Source: Phyllostachys edulis
Lineage: Eukaryota > Streptophyta > Magnoliopsida > Poales > Poaceae
Direction of reading: 5' to 3'
Assembly (NCBI GenBank): GCA_036346405.1
Contig: CM070561.1
Location: 2,916,834-2,980,833, forward strand
Length of the DNA stretch: 64,000 nucleotides
Shown here: piece after piece, positions 1 to 11,168 of the stretch
How the letters are laid out: each line of letters opens with the position of its first letter
How positions within the stretch are numbered: the first letter of the stretch is position 1
The notes under the pieces: generated by a model
Told to the model about the DNA's origin: nothing
The model's input: only the letters and a program-made list of their open reading frames with translations
Databases searched by the model: none
Made by a program: the position numbers and the translations under genes

Positions 1-134
1 TCCCCTAATCTTTTATATGGCGCTGGGTGAACGGGACCAAAACCATACTTGTTGGTTGCGCCCCCGATCAGGGCGCGTGAGTGGGGCGTGACCCCCTTGA
101 AAATCGGAGTCTGTTAGCCGAGATCATCCCAACA
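1..134 (-). repeat. 3' LTR of the copia element (partial)
   Basis: Bases up to 134 repeat the sequence ending at 5847, including the CCCCCGATCAGGGC stretch and the terminal CCCAACA. The remainder lies left of the window, so the target-site duplication cannot be tested. Confidence 0.9.
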
Positions 135-145
135 TTCTCCCCTTT
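135..145 (-). other. Polypurine tract of the copia element
   Basis: On the minus strand AAAGGGGAGAA directly abuts the LTR start TGTTGGG. This is the normal plus-strand priming site of copia elements and fixes the LTR edge at 134. Confidence 0.85.
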
Positions 146-324
146 GATCATAAGGCTAACATCATAAGCCTATTCTCAATAAAAATAGCATACCAAAGTA
201 ATGCATTGCATGACCAATGAAGTGCCATACAACCACAGTACCTATAATGTACTATCCCATCTTGAAATGGATATTCATTATACTTTATGGGAGTTGGTTT
301 GCTTTAAGGTCCTTTTATCCAGAA

Positions 325-1126
325 TCAGAGGCTTTCCAATAAACCCATGCCGGCAATATGATCACGAAAGATATTGGGTGGTAAGCCTTTAGTAAGCGGA
401 TCCGCAAGTATTGACTTAGTACTAATATGCTTGATACTAATGGTTTGATCCTGGATTCTGTCTTTCACAACATGGTACTTAATGTCAATGTGTTTGGCAG
501 CACCACTTGACTTGTTGTTACTCACATAAAAGACTGCGGGTTCGTTATCGCAGTATAAGGTGAGTGGTTGAGAGATGCTGTCTACCACTCTAAGTCTCGG
601 GATAAAGTTCTTAAGCCATAGAGCCTGCCTGGTAGCCTCATAACATGCCACAAACTCAGCTTGCATAGTTGAAGATGCCGTAAGTGTTTGTTTTGAGCTT
701 TCCCACGAGATAGCTCCCTTTGCGAGTGTGAAGATATGAGATAGCTCCCTTTGCGAGTGTGAAGATATAACCTGACGTGGATTTCTTAGTATCAACACAT
801 CCCGCAAAATCTGAATCTGAATAACCAACAACTTCAAGGTTGTCAGAATTGTTATATGTGAGCATGAAATGTTTAGTAGCTTGCATATAACGCAAGACTT
901 TCTTAACGGCCTTCCAGTGGTCCGGTCCTGGATTTGACTGATATCTGCCAAGCATCCCGGTTACAAAAGCTAAATCAGGGCGCGTACATACTTGAGCATA
1001 CATAATGCTTCCGACAGCTGAAGCATAAGGAACCGACTTCATCTGATCAGTTTCATATTGGTTCCTTGGACATTGAAATGTCCCAAACTTATCGCCCTTA
1101 ACAATAGGAGCAAAGTAGCCGAGCAC
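325..1126 (-). pseudogene. copia RNase H domain, frameshifted
   Basis: The two overlapping frames together hold the C-terminal copia RNase H. One (656-1126) reads SAVGSIMYAQVCTRPDLAF, then GYSDSDFAGC and TKKSTSGYIF. The other (325-951) reads YCDNEPAVFYVSNN, AKHIDIKYHVVKDRI and ADPLTKGLPP. These are the signature blocks of the family, in the right order. The break coincides with a perfect 31-bp tandem duplication at 707-768, which shifts the frame. The domain degrades the RNA strand of the RNA/DNA hybrid during reverse transcription; here it is inactive as a single product. Confidence 0.9.
707..768. repeat. Perfect 31-bp tandem duplication in RNase H
   Basis: Units 707-737 and 738-768 are identical (GAGATAGCTCCC...GAAGATAT). 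The length is not a multiple of three, so it breaks the reading frame. Identity implies it is recent relative to the 61-bp duplication at 3062. Confidence 0.92.
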
Positions 1127-1820
1127 TTATGCATATTATATCTCTTTAGTACTCTGTCAATGTATGCCTTCTGAGATAAACCTAATACTCCTTTGGACCT
1201 ATCTCGGTGAATTTCAATGCCAAGAACGTAAGAGGCATCACCAAGATCCTTCATATCAAAATTAGATGAAAGAAATCTCTTGGTCTCATAAAGCATATCT
1301 TTATCATTGCTAGCCAATAAGATGTCATCCACATAAAGAACTAAGATGGTGAATTTACTCCCCTTGAACTTAACATATATGCAGTTATCAACTTCATTTT
1401 CCTTAAACCCAAAATTCCTTATGACCATATCGAATTTGAGGTACCATTGCCTTGATGCTTGCTTTAAGCCATAAATTGATTTCTTAAGTCGATATCCCAT
1501 ATGCTCCTTGCCTTCCACGACAAAACCTTCCGGTTGAGCCATGAAAACGTTTTCTTGCAAGTCGCCATTAAGGAATGTTGTCTTAACATCCATCTGATGT
1601 AACTCTAAATCATAATGAGCTACAAGTGCCATAACAATTCTGAATGAATCTTTAGTTGAGACAGGAGAAAATGTGTCATTATAGTCAATCCCCTCTCTTT
1701 GGGAGAAGCCTTTTGCTATAAGCCTTGCTTTGAACCTTTCGATATTCCCCTTAGAGTCATGCTTGGTTTTGTAGACCCATTTACAGCCTACTGTTTTGAC
1801 TCCGTCAGGAATTTCTACTA
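1039..1820 (-). pseudogene. copia reverse transcriptase
   Basis: The minus-strand frame contains the hallmarks of copia reverse transcriptase (RVT_2 type): HQMDVKTTFLNGDLQENVF, YGLKQASRQWYLKFD and the catalytic LYVDDILLASND. The frame is the same as that of the integrase to its right and is separated from it only by one TAG codon at 1825-1827. That single nonsense change therefore splits what was one polyprotein from 2703 to 1039. After 1039 the frame is lost and RNase H continues elsewhere. Confidence 0.92.
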
Positions 1821-1824
1821 AGTC

Positions 1825-2912
1825 CTATACATCATTAGTGCTCATAGACTTTAGTTCATCCTTCATGGCATCAAGCCATTTAGAAGAATATTCACTTATC
1901 ATGGCCTCCTTATAAGAGGTGGGATCTTCTACCTTCCCTATATCATTAATATCCTCATTCATATAAACAACATTATCATTTGGGATGGCAGATCTTCTCT
2001 CCCGCCGTGATCTTCTAATAGGTTCAACAGCTATTGCAGGGGACTGTTGAGGCTCATCATTAGGTGCGACATTAGGAATTTCAGAGACCTCAACAGTGGG
2101 TGTAACAACAGTATTTTGTACTAGAGGTGCAACCACCTGAGGCACATGAATAAAGATCTCTGGGATAAGCGGTGAAGGAACATAAACCCGCTTCTCTTCA
2201 AGATCTATTTTTCTGGGCTCCAGGTCCTCGTCATTCTCTAACAACACAGCGTGTCTTATTTCTACAAACTTAGTTATCCTATCAGGACAGTAAAATCGAT
2301 ACCCTTTGGATCTTTCAGGGTACCCAATAAAATGGCAACTTACTGTCTTAGGATCTAATTTCCCAATATGTGGATTAAAAATCTTAGCTTCAGCATGACA
2401 ACCCCACACTTGTAAATATTTCAAACTTGGTTTCCTCCCAGTCCATAATTCATAAGGTGTCTTAGGTACTAATTTACTGGGAACCCGATTAAGAATATGT
2501 GCGGCCGTCTTTAGTGCTTCCATCCACAAACCAGTTTGCAAAGTAGAATAGCTAAGCATGCTCCGTACCATATCCATAAGTGTACGGTTGCGTTGCTCAG
2601 CTACCCCATTCTGCTGAGGTTCACCTGGTGTAGAATATTGGGCAACAATGCCATTTTCCTGAAGGAACTTAGCGAAAGGGCGTGAATTTGCCCATAAGGG
2701 CATGTCTCCGTAATATTCTCCCCACGGTCCGATCTTACCACTTTAATTCTTAGGTTGTGCTGATTTTCAACTTCAGCCTTAAATATCTTGAATTTGTCAA
2801 GTGACTCAGATCGGTCTTTAATGGGAAAGATATAACCATAACGGGAGAAATCATCAGTGAATGTGATGAAGGAATCAAAACCATCCACTGATGCATAGGA
2901 AAAGGACCACAA
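1825..2912 (-). pseudogene. copia integrase (core and C-terminal part)
   Basis: Two frames overlap near 2700. The upstream one (2601-2912) holds FITFTDDFSRYGYIF and the RSDRGEN catalytic neighbourhood. The downstream one (1825-2703) holds YSTPGEPQQNGVAEQRNRTL with the catalytic Glu, then the copia GKLDPKTVSCHFIGYPE block and an acidic/proline-rich spacer. The family integrates the cDNA through a D,D(35)E active site. A frameshift near 2700-2710 and the TAG at 1825 disable it. Confidence 0.9.
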
Positions 2913-3364
2913 ATATCAGTATGAATTAATTCTAAGAGTCCTATGCTGCGAGTGGCTCCCTTCTTTATTTGCTTTACATATTTTCCTTTAATGCAATCAA
3001 TGCAATGGTCTGAGTTAGAGAAATCTAATGGGTGGAGAATTTCTTTCTTAATGAGACGCTCCATTCTCCCCCTCGAAATGTGGCCTAAACGATAGTGCCA
3101 CAGTTTTGAAGAAGTCCACGCTCATTCTCCCCCTCGAAATGTGGCCTAAACGACAGTGCCATAGTTTCGAAGAAGTCTCATCATTCTTTTACGCTTAGCA
3201 TCACATATATTCAAAGATACATGAGATTCATTAAGGGAAATCATATAGAGCTTGTCTTGTCTAAAAGTAATACCAACATTATTTGAATTAAATGCAATAA
3301 TGCACTTATTGTCACCAAAATTACATTTAAAACCATCATCGTCCAATAAAGAAACTGAAATCAA
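2750..3364 (-). pseudogene. copia GAG-pre-integrase region
   Basis: Fragments read MERLIKKEILHPLDF, then CIDCIKGKYVKQ (the CxxC half of the integrase zinc finger) and LELIHTDICGPF, which starts the core. Upstream, 3146-3364 holds the typical strand-rich pre-integrase segment. The zinc-finger half is disrupted by the imperfect 61-bp tandem duplication at 3062-3183. Confidence 0.8.
3062..3183. repeat. Imperfect 61-bp tandem duplication
   Basis: Unit 1 (3062-3122) and unit 2 (3123-3183) both begin CATTCTCCCCCTCGAAATG and differ at several sites. A 61-bp period shifts the reading frame of the copia polyprotein. Confidence 0.88.
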
Positions 3365-3529
3365 ATTCCTCCTTATGGAAGGAACATAGACTACATTATT
3401 AAGACGAAGTATGAAGTCGCTATCTAAAATTAATGAAACAGATCCAACTGATTCAACGTCAGCTTCTTTTCCATCTGCGACTCTAAGACTTCGCTCCCCC
3501 TTTCTTAGTGTTCTCGCGGTATGGAATCC

Positions 3530-3851
3530 CTATAAAGAGTTGGTAACGTGCACAGTTGCACCTGAGTCAATCCACCAAGACTTAAGTGAGAAATCAGCAT
3601 AAAGAGTTTCATCGATAAACGTTATTGTATCATTACCCTTTTTTGCGAGCCACTTCAGAAAACCGACACAATCCTTCTGAAAATGCCCCGATCGCTGCGT
3701 AGTGACATTCATCCTCTAAGTGCTCCAATGGAGCAACATGGGGCTTAGGTGTATTGTGCACCTTAGGCCCTGACTTATCTGAATTTGGGGAGTAATGCAG
3801 TTTTTCTTGGATTTGAAGTCCCCGAGAACTTCCTTTTGTTAGGACCGCCAA
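3530..3851 (-). pseudogene. copia protease and flanking nucleocapsid remnant
   Basis: The frame 3530-3712 contains WWIDSGATVHVT, the aspartic protease active-site motif DSG of copia elements. The flanking segment 3633-3851 is basic and in another frame, where the gag zinc knuckle should lie, but I see no intact CCHC. Both pieces are short and offset by frameshifts. Confidence 0.8.
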
Positions 3852-3955
3852 CTTGATTCACAAGATCTTTCTTTTCGTCCTTATTCTTTCTTCCTCTGGA
3901 CACACATGGCGATTAAATCGCTCATGCTCCATTTATCTTCTCGAGTATTGTAATT

Positions 3956-4500
3956 TATCTTAAATGCAAGTAGTCGGAAGGAAGAGAAGTCATAATAAAG
4001 TGGACTAGGAAACCATCAGATATCTCCATGTCCATGCCCTTGAGCTTTCTAGCCATATCAGTCATCATCATGATATGCTCTCTTATGCTGCCGGACCCAT
4101 CATACTTAGTGGATAAGAGCCTCTGGATTAAAATACTGGCATAAACCTTAGTGGAGCCTTTGAATTTCTCCTCAACTGAAGCCAGATACTCCTTAGCATT
4201 TTTGGAATCTGGGATTGCTCCCCTGATCCCAACTGAGATAGAGGTCTTCATGATCATTAGTGACAGGCAGTTGGACCACTCCCATTTTTCAGCATTAGCA
4301 TCATAAGTTTTCTTTTTCTCATCATAATTATCCTCACCGTCGGTGGGAGGAATGGGAGGAGTCACCCTTAACGCATAGTCAAGGTCTAAAACTCCAAGGA
4401 CAACTGAAATTCTTTCTTTCCAAGCGGGAAAGTTGCTTCCCGTAAGATGTTCAATGTTGTCAATTGTGGTGGCAACATTTGAAGCATTTTTTGCTGCAAA
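3956..4500 (-). pseudogene. copia gag capsid-like region
   Basis: The frame is open from about 4500 leftwards. It contains NFPAWKERI, then YASILIQRLLSTKYDGSGS, REHIMMMTDMARKLK and FLVHFIMTSLPSDY. These are the UBN2/Retrotran_gag blocks of plant copia Gag, which forms the virus-like particle. An internal Met begins at 4365, but conserved sequence extends upstream, so the true start lies further right and was not resolved. After 3956 the frame ends and the nucleocapsid is scrambled. Confidence 0.82.
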
Positions 4501-5380
4501 ATTTAAAATAACATAAAGATCTATTGCATGTAATTAACCCTACGTTGGTCTGATCAACAACATGCAAAACTACAGTTCTAATCCATATCACTGTTGGGCA
4601 GAAAATGGAAAAAGAACTTAACAATTTAATATGGCAACACACGACTACAAACAACGTTGGTCAGAATGTAATCATGCGCATACATAATGCCAAAATAAAA
4701 CATAAAAATCTCTAATCAAAATATCTTGTTGGTTCAATTTTAATTAGAGACCAAACGTTATGTATAATATATCATTATTTGGGCAATTAAAACAGTGCAT
4801 CAACTTAACAAACATTAATCAGCCAGCCTATTCATAACATTTAACTCTCAGCCGGCCCATAAAAAAACTTGCACTCGTCGACCTGAAACAATTTCACTAG
4901 CCAGCCCATTTTCTAAACCCTCAGCCGGCCCAAAATTCGGCTGGCCCAAAAACTCTTGCACCGGCCGGCCCTTTCTATTCCAGCCATTGGATCCAACGGA
5001 CGGCTAGGATGAATCCCGAGATGAACAAAATGACCCCAAACCCTAAACCTAACATCATTCCTCCCCTTCATTCCAAAAAAACGGTGGCAAGAAGCGGCTT
5101 GAGGCGCCTTGAGCCTGGCATGAGGCGGCATGAGCATCGGCGATGGTGGCTTGAGCGACGACGACGCATGAAACCGTGAGTCTTCGGCGGCGCGCGCAGC
5201 CTGAGGACCGTGAACACCAAAAAACGTAAACACCCGCCACCGATTTGGGTTTGATTGCTTTGGGATTCTCGGGATTTTGCAAAAGTTCTTGATTCCCTCC
5301 TTCTAAGTGCTAAACCGAGAGACTAATCATGTAATCCGGTTCGGTTGGGACTAATTTGGGTTCAACATGAGTCTAGGGAG
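4501..5380. other. 5' untranslated leader of the copia element
   Basis: No conserved coding signal. The part 4840-5000 repeats a CAGCCGGCCC-like motif several times, and 5050-5290 is GC-rich with short random ORFs. It lies between the primer-binding site and gag. Confidence 0.6.
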
Positions 5381-5392
5381 GCTCTGATACCA
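5381..5392 (-). other. Primer-binding site (tRNA-iMet type)
   Basis: The minus strand reads TGGTATCAGAGC two bases downstream of the LTR end. This complements the 3' end of plant initiator tRNA-Met, the usual copia primer. Confidence 0.92.
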
Positions 5393-5394
5393 AA

Positions 5395-5847
5395 TGTGGG
5401 CATAAACCTAAGGCTATACATGATCTAATGACATTAACCCTAGCTCAATCATGAACACGTAGCATAATCTTTAGAGCAAAAGCGTGAGATGCGTACCCGA
5501 ACCTGGAGATGCCATAAGGTTGTAGATCGGTTGATGTAGAGCAGTGTAGAGTCGGCGACGAGCGTAGATGGTGCGGGCGAGGCCGGCGGTGACGGTGACG
5601 ATGTCGGCCTTCGGCTTCTGGTCTTTGGTCTTCGCCCACCTGAAGCGCCCATGAGAGATCGGGTTTGTTGGGGTGTTTGTTAGCCTAGAACCACACGCGT
5701 CGTTCGCCTGCCGAGTCCCTAATCTTTATATGTATTTGGGTGAACGGGACCAAAACCATACTTGTTGGTTGCGCCCCCGATCAGGGCACGTGAGTGGGGC
5801 GTGACCCCCTTGAAAATCAGAGTCTGTTAGCCGAGATCATCCCAACA
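5395..5847 (-). repeat. 5' LTR of the copia element (complete, 453 bp)
   Basis: Bounded by TGTTGGG...CCCACA on the minus strand. Its right 130 bases repeat positions 1-134. It holds the element's promoter region, but I could not point to a clear TATA box. Confidence 0.9.
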
Positions 5848-6420
5848 GCCGCGGCGGAGGCTCAGTGGTGGGTGTTGGAGGTGGTGTTGGCCCCACCAGC
5901 CGCAGGCAAGGAGGAGGGTGGTGGGCGGCGACGGCGGGCGGGGCAACGACATCTCAAGTGGTAAGTTATGTGGGGCGGTGTAAGGCGGTGCGAGGCGGCG
6001 GGGAGCTGTCGAAGACGGGGAAGAAGGTGGGAGGCGGAGGTGGAGGAGGTGCGGGTGGTGGCGTGGAAGAAGAGGTGGGCAGCGCCGACATCGCCATCAG
6101 CACTAGCGGCCGTGGTGGGAGGCGACAACAGCGATGGTGGTAGTCGGCGTCGGGGGAGGCGCCGGTGAGGAGGCAGGCGGCGACGTGCGGGGTGGTGGTA
6201 GCGGCGTGTGAAGTGGTGGGGGAGAGGGGAGAAATCCGGTAGGGTTTGAGAGGTAGGGGATGAAGTGGTGGGGGAGAAATCAGGGGCATATCCATCCTTA
6301 ATTTTGCCTATTTCAATAAAAAACTGCTGAGTGGAAGGGAATGCATTGGAAGTATTTTGCAATGGAACTAGGCGTCGTGGAGTTTTGTCCCTAGGCAAAG
6401 TTTTTTCTTCTGCGATGTTT
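5848..6420. other. GC-rich low-complexity block, gene status unclear
   Basis: Both strands are open over long stretches because of GC-rich simple sequence. The longest, on the minus strand (5862-6398, 178 aa), is almost all Pro, Arg, Ser, Thr and His with no recognisable domain. The opposite strand gives Gly-rich ORFs. I regard these as composition artefacts, although the minus ORF begins in normal-looking sequence and could be an exon or a transposon leader. Confidence 0.35.
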
Positions 6421-7596
6421 AGACTCTATTGATTTGTAGTAGCTGCGTACCTATTGAGGATAGCAGTCTACTGCACATCTTTCGCCAAGCACTCTCCCCC
6501 ACCTAGGTTTTGAGCGGCGGCACCCTAACATGTGTGCAGTTGTTATGGTAAAGTGCACATCTTTCGCCAACCACTCTCCCCCACCTAGCTCACTATGGCG
6601 CATGTGGTACCTTCGTTTCCACGACGAGGATCTCCTTACTTAGGGCTTCCTCACGTGGATCCGCCTCCTGACATCTTTCCCCAAGGTTTGTCTACACTCG
6701 AACTGACTCGGGGTGATCAAGGGGGATCCCTAGTGTAATAGCTCTAATTTGAGTTCTATGTTTAAAAGTGCATAAAAACATTTTGGCATGATTTATGAAT
6801 TTTTCTTGCTTTTCCTAATTTACTAAAAGCCTTCTCTAAAAGCTGCAGCAACAAAATATTTTTCAAGAAAAACATAAATATGATAAATTAGTGTGGTTAA
6901 TTTTAATAAAAACTAGCTAAAGTTAGGAGCCTACCCAAAAATTTCATAATTTTTGGAACTTGTTTGCTATATATAAAAATTCCTCAAACATCCAGCCTCT
7001 CCAAAAATTCCCAAACACTATTTACTTCCCTGCACACCTCTTGGGTTGAAAGCTTACGCGGCCCACCTCCTTTAGCTCCAGCCCGACACTGATGCAACCC
7101 ACATCAACCCACCTTGCTCTCTCGCTAATGCACCGGGCCCGCGCGTCAGCCATCTTCTTCCAGCGCCCTCAGAGCCGAGTTCCGCCCCTGTAGCGCTACA
7201 ATGTCGCCTGCAAAAGCCAAGCCGCCGTCCACATCAAGTGCCCACGGGAGAAGACCACCGTCACCTTGGTCTCACCTGCTCCGCCCACTGTTTCACTCTG
7301 CCTGATAGCCACTGCCGCTCGAGATACTCACGAGAAACCGAGGATGACCGCGAGTTCCCGTCAAGCAAATCATCCCCATCTCGCCATTTAAAGGCCGCTC
7401 GACGACACCAAGAACCTTAGCCGCCATTGCCATTTCCATTTTGGCCCTTGCTAGTGAGTTTCGTCCACTGGTTCAGTCGGAACACACCGTCGTCCCGAGC
7501 TCTGGCGCGCACGCTCCGCCGAGGCCCAAGCTTATTCCGGTGAGCAAACCCCATGACACGTGTGTCATCTTGCGCCACCTTGCCTACTCTAGGAAA
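6421..7596. other. Repeat-like sequence, possibly an LTR fragment
   Basis: A 35-bp direct repeat sits at 6472-6506 and 6554-6588 (TGCACATCTTTCGCCAA, then CACTCTCCCCCACCTAG). Then comes AT-rich sequence (6730-7020), then a GC-rich block with a TATA-like ATTTAAAGG near 7386. That sequence of compositions is typical of long grass gypsy LTRs, but no termini were found. No gene is supported. The LINE begins near 7597. Confidence 0.35.
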
Positions 7597-8274
7597 CCCG
7601 TCATTGGAAATTTGGGTTTGACTGAAATACCCATCAAAGGAAGAAGCTTTACTTGGAGTAATATGCAAGAAAACCCACTTCTTGAGCAACTGGATTGGTA
7701 CTTTACCTCAGTGGATTGGACTTCACACTACCCCAATACTATTGTTCAGCCCCTTGTAAAATACATCTATGATCACACTCCTTGTGTGGTTAACATCCAG
7801 ACTTCAATTCCACAGGCTATAATTTTTCGATTTGATAATTATTGGGCTGAACATACTGGTTTTTCTGAGGTAGTGGACTTTGCTTGGAATACAAATTGTC
7901 AATCACAGAATAGTGCTACCATAATCACAGCAAAATTCAAAGTTCTCCGAAAATGCTTGAAGAACTAGAGTAGGAACTTCTCACATCTGGCCACACTCAT
8001 TACTCGCAGCAATCAAATAATTTCCTTTTTTTTACGCAGTAGAATTCAGAAACCTCTCTAAAGCAAAGTGAAATTTTAGAAAAATCATCAAAAGGCATAT
8101 ACTCATGCTTCTTCATTATAAGCAACTGTATTGGAAGAAAAGATGTATAACTAGATGGATGAAATATGGTGATGAAAATTGCAAGTTTTTCCATGCAATG
8201 GCCACTAAAAATTATAGAAGAAATACAATCACTCAGCTTACTCTCTCGGATGGTAGAGTCATTCAAGATCACTT
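7597..8274 (+). pseudogene. LINE endonuclease C-terminus and linker
   Basis: From about 7597 the frame reads LGLTEIPIKGRSFTWSN, then LLEQLDWYF. This is the end of the L1 endonuclease/exonuclease/phosphatase domain, whose SDH box is replaced here by YDHTP. At 8105-8274 the linker KKRCITRWMKYGDENCKFFH and the TLSDGRVIQDH block follow. The open frame starting at 7441 includes about 50 upstream residues that are not LINE-like. Homology stops abruptly at 8274, where the Tat element begins. Confidence 0.85.
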
Positions 8275-8287
8275 GATCGTCGACAGC

Positions 8288-8299
8288 TGGCGCCGTCCG
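8288..8299 (+). other. Primer-binding site of the Tat element (tRNA-Asp-like)
   Basis: TGGCGCCGTCCG lies two bases after the LTR end CGACA. TGGCGCCGT complements the 3' end of plant tRNA-Asp; the later bases match less well. Confidence 0.65.
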
Positions 8300-9749
8300 T
8301 AGGGTAGAAGGCGCATATTTCCTGAAGAAATCCTTCGCTAATCAATTTCTCGCCCATTCCTCATAATCGCTTATGCGGCTATGGCAGGAAGTTGGGACGA
8401 GGAGAACTGGTTTAACTTGGTAGACTACTCCAACCTTGACATGGACGCATGCATCTGCGGCATAGAAGAAAATGGGATGTCGTCATCCTCTTCCTCTTCT
8501 GCCGGTTCGCCAATCGCAGATATTGACGAAATCGACCGGATGGATGAGGATACACCACCACCAACAATGGCGCTCTTAAAGGAACCGACGTTTCGATCAG
8601 CTCGGAACGTCTGAACACCTCTGCAAGCCCGGTCAATCCGACCGGCAAAAGCGATAATGGGAGCCCAGCGTGGCGACCAGAGAGTCCACATACTCTTGAT
8701 ATTATTCTGGGCGGCCAGTATTCGCCAATGGCTCCTACGTATTCTAAGGGCCAACCGACACATGGTAAGGGTATCAATGAAATTATCACTGATCGCTGGC
8801 CAAGTGGGCATGGTGAAACTCAGCATATGATCAGTAGTACGGCGAATCAGGATATTTCTACCACAAAGCCCACCAGAAGCAGTAATCTCTGACCGCTCTC
8901 TATCGTGGAAGCTCCTTGCGGAAACGCTGGAGGGCTCTCCCTTAGTTACAACGGGAGTTCCTCGGAAGATCACTGTTGGCGCCACGAGATCAACACAATT
9001 AGAGATACCAATTCGGATGCCATGCACAGTCCTCCACGGGTTGACTCGCCACCACTTGCTGGTGGAAATGGTACGAGCGCTCAAGCACCAGTTACCAGAG
9101 GCAACCAAACTGATGGACATACATAAGTTAATTCACCTGTTCCTACCCCCTCGTGAGTAAGGAATCAGGCAGAACCTTCCGGGAGGTCGAGAGATAACTC
9201 GACTCATCGGACGCCCACTGCAAGCAGAAGCTTACCATGACCTTCGGAAACTATATAAAACCTGCAACGAGTTCGGGATATCTTGAATAATCCAGACCCT
9301 ACTTTAGCAGGAACTCCAGGTTATGTTCAGCTTGTAGGTTAGGTGTCGAAGATCCTCCAACAAACCATGCAACGTACAAAAATGTACCGGGAACAGAGGA
9401 ATTCACAAAGTCACACGATGATCTCCTCCCAGCTCTCCTCTTTCAGTATAGGACAATATGGTCGTGTAGAGGATCGAGCAGCACCAAGACCTCCTCGTAG
9501 GTTCCCACTAGAAAATCACGAGAGAAGACGGCGCTTCACAGCAGCCACTCCCTCACCTCATCGAGAGGAGCGATCGCTTGGCCCTGATGATCTCTGACAT
9601 CATCTAAACCAAGCAGGTGGTCAAAGGCGTCATACCAACGTCCACGACCGAATCGGGACACCGGAGCTCTGACATTCCAATTTTAGAAACTGGTCTCTAA
9701 CCGATTACAATCCGGCGCCCTTCCAAAGAAGGCACCATGAATCAATTAC
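8300..9749 (+). other. Tat leader with degenerate gag N-terminus
   Basis: Short plus-strand frames (8381-8614, 8905-9126, 9343-9597) lie in different phases. The first starts MAGSWDEENWFNLVDYSNLD and is acidic and serine-rich, plausibly the N-terminal extension of Gag broken by frameshifts. I recognise no domain here. Confidence 0.5.
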
Positions 9750-11168
9750 ATGTTGTTGAGCTTTCACAGGGTCCAAGCTATACGTTGGCCAAACAGGTTC
9801 CGACCAGCTAACCTGGATAAGTTCAATGGGACACATAACCTGTTAGAATTTCTTCAAATCTATACCACTGCCATCAAAGTTGCCGGTGGTGACGAAAACG
9901 TGATGGCAAACTATCTACCCATGGTACTTGAAGGATCAGCCCGGTCATGGTTACTTAACCTACCGGCCGGATCGATCTACACTTGGGAGCAACTTTGCGA
10001 TCTCCTGATTGTGAATTTCCAAGGCACGTACGACCGCCCTAGAAAGGAGGATGATCTTCACCGAATCCGGCAAGGATCCAATGAGACTCTTCGTCAGTAC
10101 ATCAAAAGATTTAGCCAGGTTCGTAATTCAATACTAGAGGTTGCAGAATCTTCTGTCATCCAAGCTTTCAAAGTAGGTCTAAGGAATCGATGGTTTACAA
10201 AGGACATCACAATGAACCCTCTACAAACGACCATCAAACTTTTTGACATGGCCGACAGATACACAGCTGCTAGCGAAGCGGTTGAATGGTGTGAGGCCAT
10301 TGATCGGAAGGATAAAATCCCCCAACCTGGCTTGGATAAATCAGAGAAGAAGCATCAGAAGGCTCTCAAGAAAAAGAGAAACCACAGACCAGACGATAAG
10401 GAAGTCCTTGCGGCTCCTGAGAAGTTTACTAAGGGTAAGAAATATTATACCGGTCGAGGCAAAGCAAAAGCTCCGACCGAAGGATACAAGAAGAACAAGA
10501 AGTGGTGTCTACTTCACCAGCAGGCAGGGCATGACTTGCGCACCTGCCGAGTCTGGCAAAAGAAGCTAGAAGATTACTATGTAGGTAAAGGTCCACCTCC
10601 CTCAATACAGGAACTCAAGGAAACGAGCTCCAAGAAGGACAAAAATGGCGACGAAGAAATGGAGTACCAGGAGCCTCAACATACGGTCAATATGATCTTT
10701 GGTGGGCTTTCTTGGTACGAATCAAGGCATCATCTGAAGGCTGTGGAGCGGGAGGTCAACCTTGTTGAGCCTCCGATCACCGTCAAGCCATTTAAATGGT
10801 TGGAAACTGTAATCTCCTTCAGCAAAAAAGACTGCCCCATCCATTCGACTCGACCAGATAGGTTTCCTATTGTCATTGAACCTACTATTAATAACTATAA
10901 GGTTAATCGAGTCCTAATAGATGGAGGTAGTTCTCTAAATATTCTATTTGCGGGAGCATTAGAAGAGATGCAAATTCCCAAGTCAAAGGTGAAACCTGTG
11001 AAATATGCCTTCCACAGTATAGTTCCTAGTTCTACCTCCAAATCGATAGGACAGATTTCCCTACCGGTTATGTTCGGAAGACCCGACAACTTCCGAACAG
11101 AAAAGATTCTATTTGATGTGGTGAATTTGAATCCACATACAATGGAATCCTTGGTCGTCCGGCTTTAG
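9750..11168 (+). pseudogene. Tat gag and protease start (472 codons open)
   Basis: The longest open frame in the window. Residues about 20-170 form a Retrotrans_gag capsid domain (DKFNGTHNLLEFLQIYTTA, then GSARSWLLNLP and TLRQYIKRFSQVRNSI). About 190-245 is a Lys-rich basic stretch. A Cys/His cluster (WCLLHQQAGHDLRTC) near 250-265 looks like a divergent zinc knuckle. Near residue 390 lies RVLIDGGSSLNILF, the protease active-site region with DGGS. The frame then stops within the protease. The upstream gag N-terminus is out of frame, so the Met at 9750 is only the first in this frame. Confidence 0.88.

Larger units (their letters stand above)
1..5847 (-). mobile_element. Ty1/copia retrotransposon (decayed, 3' LTR cut by window edge)
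   Basis: Read on the minus strand, the order is LTR, primer-binding site, gag, zinc-finger/protease, integrase, reverse transcriptase, RNase H, polypurine tract, LTR. Integrase before reverse transcriptase defines Ty1/copia. The right LTR is complete (5395-5847) and the left copy survives only as its last 134 bases. The coding part carries nonsense codons and two frame-breaking tandem duplications (707-768 and 3062-3183), so it cannot make a full polyprotein. The LTR terminus TGTTGGG...CCCACA, the tRNA-iMet-type primer site and the polypurine tract all fit. Family name not assigned. Confidence 0.93.

Noticed and set aside
5862..6398. A 178-codon minus-strand frame as a protein gene
   Set aside because: Almost entirely Pro/Arg/Ser/His from GC-rich simple sequence, with equally open Gly-rich frames on the other strand.
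8425..9120. A 231-codon open frame on the minus strand in the Tat leader
   Set aside because: Its product has no recognisable domain and lies antisense to degenerate gag N-terminal sequence; openness by chance in moderately GC-rich DNA is more likely.
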